In this document: piece after piece, positions 6,459 to 9,669 of the stretch | Layout of the letters: every line of letters begins with the position of its first letter | Numbering within the stretch: the first letter of the stretch is position 1 | Assembly: GCA_946007445.1 (NCBI GenBank) | Contig: CAMGAL010000057.1 | Span: forward strand, 1 to 9,669 | DNA length: 9,669 nt | Reading direction: 5' to 3' | Source of the DNA: an uncultured Mediterranea sp. | Lineage (GTDB): Bacteria > Bacteroidota > Bacteroidia > Bacteroidales > Bacteroidaceae | The notes under the pieces: generated by a model | What the model saw: only the letters and a program-made list of their open reading frames with translations | Databases searched by the model: none | What the model was told of the DNA's origin: nothing | Made by a program: the position numbers and the translations under genes

Positions 6459-6907
6459 GGCGGCTGGTGGTGCCCAACAGCTTCTTTGCCGAGGCGGCCG
6501 AGCTGCTGCGCAGTGGCCAGTCGGTGAAGCTGCATGTGGACGGACGGAGCATGTACCCCTTCATCCACGGCGGTCGCGACCTCATCCTGGTGGAGCCTTA
6601 CGACCCGGCGGACGAGCTGCCCCGGTTCTGCTGCCCGTTCTATCAGTGGCAGGGTACGTATATGATACACAGATACATAGGTGATACGGAGGAGGGCGTC
6701 TGCCGGATGATGGGCGACGGCAACATTGCCCGCATCGAGGAGGTGCGGCGCGAGGAGATTATCGGCCTGCTGCGCACCATTTACCATCCGGACGGCACCG
6801 AGCAGGATTGCCGCGACCCGCGCTGGCTGCGCAAGGCACGCTGGTGGTACCGGCTGCGGCTGTTGCGCCGGTTCCTGATTCCGCTGTTCAACAGGTTGGG
6901 CGTCTAA
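6455..6907 (+). CDS. S24/S26-like Ser-His peptidase
   Basis: The 150-residue protein starts at the ATG at 6455-6457, which overlaps the kinase TGA. An open frame extends 231 bp further upstream but lies over the kinase gene. It shows the signal-peptidase/LexA-like fold: GRSMYPF with nucleophile Ser32 (G-x-SM-x-P), then TYMIHRYIG with His72 where bacterial leader peptidases have Lys, then MMGDGN (85-90), the G-D-x-N motif. A Ser-His pair is the arrangement of SipW/Sec11-type signal peptidases. There is no N-terminal membrane anchor or LexA-type DNA-binding domain. The C-terminus (124-150) is strongly basic and aromatic with a short hydrophobic stretch (RRFLIPLFNRLGV), which could lie on a membrane. 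It may cut the leader from a peptide that is phosphorylated by the coupled kinase and exported by the ABC protein. Its stop overlaps the stop of the convergent nucleotidyltransferase gene. Confidence 0.8.
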   Translation: MRRLVVPNSFFAEAAELLRSGQSVKLHVDGRSMYPFIHGGRDLILVEPYDPADELPRFCCPFYQWQGTYMIHRYIGDTEEGVCRMMGDGNIARIEEVRREEIIGLLRTIYHPDGTEQDCRDPRWLRKARWWYRLRLLRRFLIPLFNRLGV

Positions 6908-8025
6908 CGGCGCAGCAGCAGGTGCCACTGCATCTGGATGGAGAGCCACGTGAGCGAGACGGGGTACCAGCACGCCTCGGAGGGGGACAGGCTTCCCATC
7001 TTGCAGCAGCGGCCGAAGGCACGGCGCAGGGTGAACCACTTGCCGGCCCAGTGCCCCTCGGGGCGACGTTCGCGCTTGGCATCGTGATGGCCGAAGTTGC
7101 CACCCTCGAGGATGTCCTCCAGCAGCCACGCCGCCTTGCGGTGGTCCCTCTCCTGCAAGGCAAACGGCAGGCAGTCGGCAGGCAGTCCCAGCACATCGGT
7201 GGCCACGGCGCCAAAGGTGCGTGCCGCCCTGAGCAGGCCCGTGCCCTTCAGCAGGTGGAGCAATTCGTCAGGATTCAGATTCTTGCGGTGAAAGTAGAGC
7301 ATATTGGCCCAATCGCATATCTGGCGCAGCCCGATGCCTTCATTCAGGCAGTGGCAGAGGGAATGAATGAAGACATAGAGCACGTCAAACTCCAGCGGAT
7401 TGACCGCCACGGGGCGCTCCTTGATGAGCACCTGGCTGCTACCCTCGGGGAACCAGCCGGAGAGGGTTCGCTGGAAAAAGGCGTTCCGCCACGGGGTGCT
7501 GAGATGAGCCATCTGCCGATGCACCTCCACCTCCACACCGCGCCACACGAACCCCGTATGTTTCATGTTTTCGTTATGTTCTCCTGTGGCCTCCACACGC
7601 AGCAAGGCATTCGCCTTCTCATAATCCTTCTTCCCGATAAACACATCAATATCACCACATTGCCGGTGCTCCGGGTGACGGTAGCACTGCGCCACGCCCT
7701 GCCCTTTCAGGAGGATGGGTGTCAGTCCCTGTTGTTGGAATAGGTCGAACACCTCATGCAGGCGGTCGTTGAGGTGGTCGTTCTCCTCCTCAATCTGTGC
7801 CACGATGTTGCTCCACTGCAGGAAGAGGCGTCGTTCGGGACGCAGTTCGCGCGGCAGCGTCAGGATGCCGTCATACACCAGCGCCAGGGTCGATTGGCTT
7901 TTGGCAATCTGAAATAGTGACATCCAGTCGGTCGTGGAGTCAAACAGCGAGGTGTCGGCTTCCGTGCCCCACAGGCCGGAGCGCAGCAGCGAGAAGAATT
8001 GCTTGTGTCTGGGTTCGAGTGTCAT
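6904..8025 (-). CDS. NTP_transf_5 family nucleotidyltransferase
   Basis: The protein is 373 residues from the ATG at 8023-8025. A TTG nine codons upstream is rejected because it lies inside the -7 box at 8050-8057. Motifs: LLKGQGVAQCY (105-115) and GDIDVFI (124-130) with the metal-binding Asp125 and Asp127, followed by VEVEVHRQM (164-172), where related proteins have an acidic-x-H motif. The pattern is that of the 'uncharacterised nucleotidyltransferase' family PF14907. Members occur in lasso-peptide clusters beside HPr-kinase-like enzymes, and one such protein (PsmN of pseudomycoidin) adds sugars to the phosphorylated peptide. Others sit in polysaccharide and exosortase loci. The gene runs toward the peptidase gene: its TAG (6904-6906) and the peptidase TAA (6905-6907) overlap. 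It has its own duplicated promoter. The rest of the protein (180-373) is helical-looking with no motif I recognise. Confidence 0.85.
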   Translation of the reverse strand: MTLEPRHKQFFSLLRSGLWGTEADTSLFDSTTDWMSLFQIAKSQSTLALVYDGILTLPRELRPERRLFLQWSNIVAQIEEENDHLNDRLHEVFDLFQQQGLTPILLKGQGVAQCYRHPEHRQCGDIDVFIGKKDYEKANALLRVEATGEHNENMKHTGFVWRGVEVEVHRQMAHLSTPWRNAFFQRTLSGWFPEGSSQVLIKERPVAVNPLEFDVLYVFIHSLCHCLNEGIGLRQICDWANMLYFHRKNLNPDELLHLLKGTGLLRAARTFGAVATDVLGLPADCLPFALQERDHRKAAWLLEDILEGGNFGHHDAKRERRPEGHWAGKWFTLRRAFGRCCKMGSLSPSEACWYPVSLTWLSIQMQWHLLLRR

Positions 8026-8049
8026 ACGCTTTATTGATAATTCGGGGGA

Positions 8050-8081
8050 CAAAGATAGTGCAAATCGAGGGTAGGAGCAAA
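8050..8081 (-). promoter_or_regulatory. Promoter of the nucleotidyltransferase gene (proximal copy)
   Basis: On the minus strand TTTG (8078-8081), a 20-bp spacer and TATCTTTG (8050-8057) match the Bacteroidetes consensus fully. Transcription would begin near 8043, leaving a leader of about 18 nt before the ATG at 8025. The element lies in the first copy of a 31-bp direct repeat. Confidence 0.75.
8051..8081. repeat. 31-bp imperfect direct repeat, copy 1 (carries a promoter)
   Basis: It begins AAAGATAGTGCAAATCG and matches 8127-8157 at 27 of 31 positions, 76 bp apart. It contains the nucleotidyltransferase promoter on the minus strand. Confidence 0.9.
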
Positions 8082-8115
8082 TAAGCTTGCTTAATTTGTT
8101 CTGCCGAGATGCCGC

Positions 8116-8134
8116 CTATCTTATTTAAAGATAG
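8116..8134. repeat. 7-bp inverted repeat CTATCTT-attta-AAGATAG
   Basis: CTATCTT (8116-8122) and AAGATAG (8128-8134) form a perfect inverted repeat with a 5-bp spacer. It lies between the divergent nucleotidyltransferase and recombinase genes and overlaps the -7 position of the distal promoter copy. An operator for a dimeric regulator or recombinase is possible. Confidence 0.4.
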
Positions 8135-8157
8135 TGCAAATCGGGGGCAGAAACAAA
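8127..8157. repeat. 31-bp imperfect direct repeat, copy 2 (decayed promoter copy)
   Basis: It matches 8051-8081 at 27 of 31 positions. On the minus strand it keeps TTTG (8154-8157) with a 20-bp spacer, but the -7 box reads TATCTTTA (8126-8133), one base from consensus. It may be a second, weaker promoter for the nucleotidyltransferase or a degenerate duplicate. Confidence 0.85.
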
Positions 8158-8166
8158 AATGCTCGT

Positions 8167-8174
8167 TATTTTTG
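8167..8174 (+). promoter_or_regulatory. -7 element upstream of the tyrosine recombinase
   Basis: TATTTTTG fits TAnnTTTG and is followed by GCAGC, as before the ABC gene. No TTTG lies at the expected distance upstream. The ATG at 8218 is 43 bp downstream. Confidence 0.4.
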
Positions 8175-8217
8175 CAGCCCAAATAACAGAGCGAAAACCA
8201 TAAACCTGACGAAAAAG

Positions 8218-9525
8218 ATGAATACACACCACATTCACCTGAACCTAAAGCAGCAAAAAGAGCCTGACAAACTGACACAAATCATGCTGGTCTTGACCGT
8301 CAACGGCCAACGGCTACGCGTCTATACCCGCATGAGGGTGGAACCCCGATATTGGGATCGCGAGCGCTACCGCTGCAACCTGCAGGGGCGCATCAACCTG
8401 CGCGACCGCCAGCGGCTCAAATGCCTCAACGAGCAGATTGACCGACTGATAGACCGCATCGTCGAAGCGGATGCCTCCCTGGCCGATCGGGGTGAATACC
8501 TGACGGCCAACGAATTGCGACAACTGGTAGACGATAACTGCACGCTTCTCCACGAACAGACCAATCCGTTGGAATATATGAGAATGATGGCATCCGACTA
8601 TGTCAACAATCTTAATCGGAAAGGGCGGAAAGGGATAGAAAGTACCTGCACCACCTACCTCATGGCCGTGGAGCGGCTTAGCCACTTCGTGCAGGAACGG
8701 AAGCTGACCATCCGCTCGTTCTGCGATTTCAACAAACGATTCTTCGAGCAGTTCTCCGATTTCCTCTGCAACTACACCTACCAGAAAGGCAAAACCTCCC
8801 GCCATTACACCCAGACCACCATTGTCAACACCATCAAGGTCATCAAGAACCTGCTTGGCCGGGCCTACGACAACGACCTGACAACCAACGACTATTTTCG
8901 AAAAGTGCCGACCTCACTGCCCGCCGACATCAGCGAGCAGATCTACCTCGACGAGGAGGAGATCAAGCGATTGTCCGAACTGCCGGTACATAACAAGACC
9001 GAGCGCCAGGTGCGCGACCTCTTCTGCATAGGCTGCTACACCGCGCTGAGAATCAGCGACCTGATGCAGCTCAATCGGGCCACCTTCGAGGACCAGGTCA
9101 TCCAGCTCTACCAGCAGAAGACCAAGGACCTGGTCAGCATTCCAATCCTCAAGGAGATAGCCCCGCTGATAGCGCACTACCGCTCCGTAGGCTTTCCGAA
9201 GATCCACATCAGCGCGGCCAATGTCATCATCAAGCAGCTGGCCAAACGCTGTCACATCGACACTCCCGTCACCCGCAAGGAGTGCCGAGGAGGCAAGACG
9301 CAGATCCTTACCGAGCCCAAGTACAAGCTGGTCAGTTTCCACACGGCCCGGCGCAGCTGCATCACCAATCTCTACAGACGAGGCTACTCCACCAACTACA
9401 TCATGACCCTCTCCGGCCACCGCTCCATACAGGCCTTCCAGCGCTACATCAAGGCCTCCCGCTGCGACATGTCGGCCAACTTCCTGCAGTTCCTGGAGAG
9501 CGTTCATGCCATCTGCCCCATGTAG
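8218..9525 (+). CDS. Tyrosine site-specific recombinase (Bacteroidetes integrase type)
   Basis: The 435-residue protein has an N-terminal arm-type DNA-binding domain (about 5-50), a helical core-binding domain (about 118-225), and a C-terminal catalytic domain. Catalytic residues are all visible: Arg278 in TALRISDL, Lys301 or Lys303 in QQKTKD, His375 and Arg378 in FHTARRS, His401 in LSGHRS, and Tyr410 in FQRYIKAS. It should cut and rejoin DNA through a 3'-phosphotyrosine. The ATG at 8218 is chosen over one at 8134 because the -7 element (8167-8174) lies between them. The length matches Bacteroidetes integrases of conjugative transposons and of the invertases that flip promoters of surface genes. 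No excisionase gene, tRNA or obvious att repeat is seen nearby, and the gene ends 144 bp before the window's edge. Which role applies cannot be told from this window. Confidence 0.92.
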   Translation: MNTHHIHLNLKQQKEPDKLTQIMLVLTVNGQRLRVYTRMRVEPRYWDRERYRCNLQGRINLRDRQRLKCLNEQIDRLIDRIVEADASLADRGEYLTANELRQLVDDNCTLLHEQTNPLEYMRMMASDYVNNLNRKGRKGIESTCTTYLMAVERLSHFVQERKLTIRSFCDFNKRFFEQFSDFLCNYTYQKGKTSRHYTQTTIVNTIKVIKNLLGRAYDNDLTTNDYFRKVPTSLPADISEQIYLDEEEIKRLSELPVHNKTERQVRDLFCIGCYTALRISDLMQLNRATFEDQVIQLYQQKTKDLVSIPILKEIAPLIAHYRSVGFPKIHISAANVIIKQLAKRCHIDTPVTRKECRGGKTQILTEPKYKLVSFHTARRSCITNLYRRGYSTNYIMTLSGHRSIQAFQRYIKASRCDMSANFLQFLESVHAICPM

Positions 9526-9669
9526 CCTTTCCTCCAATCCCAGTAAGCTCTCCCTAGCTCTTGACTATGCCAACACTCTGTCTACATTTCGTCAATCTCC
9601 TTTCTTCTCTCCACCCATCTGTCTATCATTTTTCGAATTAATCGACGCCCCATGGACCGAGCTATGACC
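9526..9669. other. Non-coding tail, pyrimidine-rich
   Basis: After the recombinase stop the plus strand is strongly pyrimidine-biased, with many CTCT runs. I see no gene, hairpin or repeat that also occurs elsewhere in the window. Confidence 0.5.

Noticed and set aside
6808..7743. Long plus-strand open frame of 311 codons.
   Set aside because: It is antisense to the nucleotidyltransferase, whose frame carries the K-G and D-x-D motifs. The long frame is a by-product of high GC and has no recognisable domain.
3191..8025. A complete lasso-peptide biosynthesis cluster.
   Set aside because: No asparagine-synthetase-like cyclase, transglutaminase-like B2 protease or PqqD-like recognition protein is encoded in the window, so only a tailoring and export set can be claimed.
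8026..8052. TTG start extending the nucleotidyltransferase by nine residues.
   Set aside because: The TTG lies inside the TATCTTTG promoter box, so the transcript would begin downstream of it.

Overview
The window looks like chromosomal DNA of a Bacteroidales bacterium (Bacteroides/Prevotella-like). Reasons: promoters of the Bacteroidetes type (TTTG, 19-20 bp spacer, TAnnTTTG), weak Shine-Dalgarno sequences, a fimbrillin-like surface lipoprotein with an acidic stretch after its lipid cysteine, a Bacteroidetes-style tyrosine recombinase, and an HPr-kinase-like / Ser-His peptidase / nucleotidyltransferase / ABC exporter gene set of a kind I associate with this phylum. All assignments come from reading translations by eye; no database was searched.

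Left part (1-3190, moderate GC, mostly minus strand). A well-formed promoter (1757-1787) drives a 45-residue peptide gene, then a secreted lipoprotein that runs off the left edge. About 640 bp of largely empty DNA follows, with one 11-bp tandem repeat and two small hairpins. Next is a minus-strand toxin-antitoxin-like pair: a complete DUF6922-like antitoxin and an AbiEii-type nucleotidyltransferase toxin that has lost its middle, including the expected catalytic aspartates.

Central part (3191-6907, GC-rich, plus strand). An ABC exporter half-transporter is followed, with a 1-base overlap, by a DUF559 endonuclease-like gene broken by a TAA at the codon where the family normally has Tyr. About 330 bp of palindrome-rich repeats come next, then an HPr-kinase-like protein and a small Ser-His (S24/S26-like) peptidase joined by an ATGA overlap.

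Right part. An NTP_transf_5 nucleotidyltransferase on the minus strand converges on the peptidase gene, and their stop codons overlap. Its promoter region contains a 31-bp direct repeat, so the promoter appears to be duplicated. A complete tyrosine recombinase is transcribed divergently, and the last 144 bp show no gene.

How the parts may work together: HPr-kinase-like proteins and NTP_transf_5 nucleotidyltransferases are known tailoring enzymes of lasso peptides (phosphorylation, then further modification, of the peptide C-terminus). Here they sit with a protease-like protein and an exporter, but no lasso cyclase, B-protein or PqqD/RRE protein is in the window. The best guess is a peptide-modification and export locus whose substrate is unknown. 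The nearby 45-residue peptide with a K-Y-x-x-P motif is one candidate. The damaged toxin, the broken DUF559 gene, the repeats and the recombinase mark the region as accessory and actively decaying.
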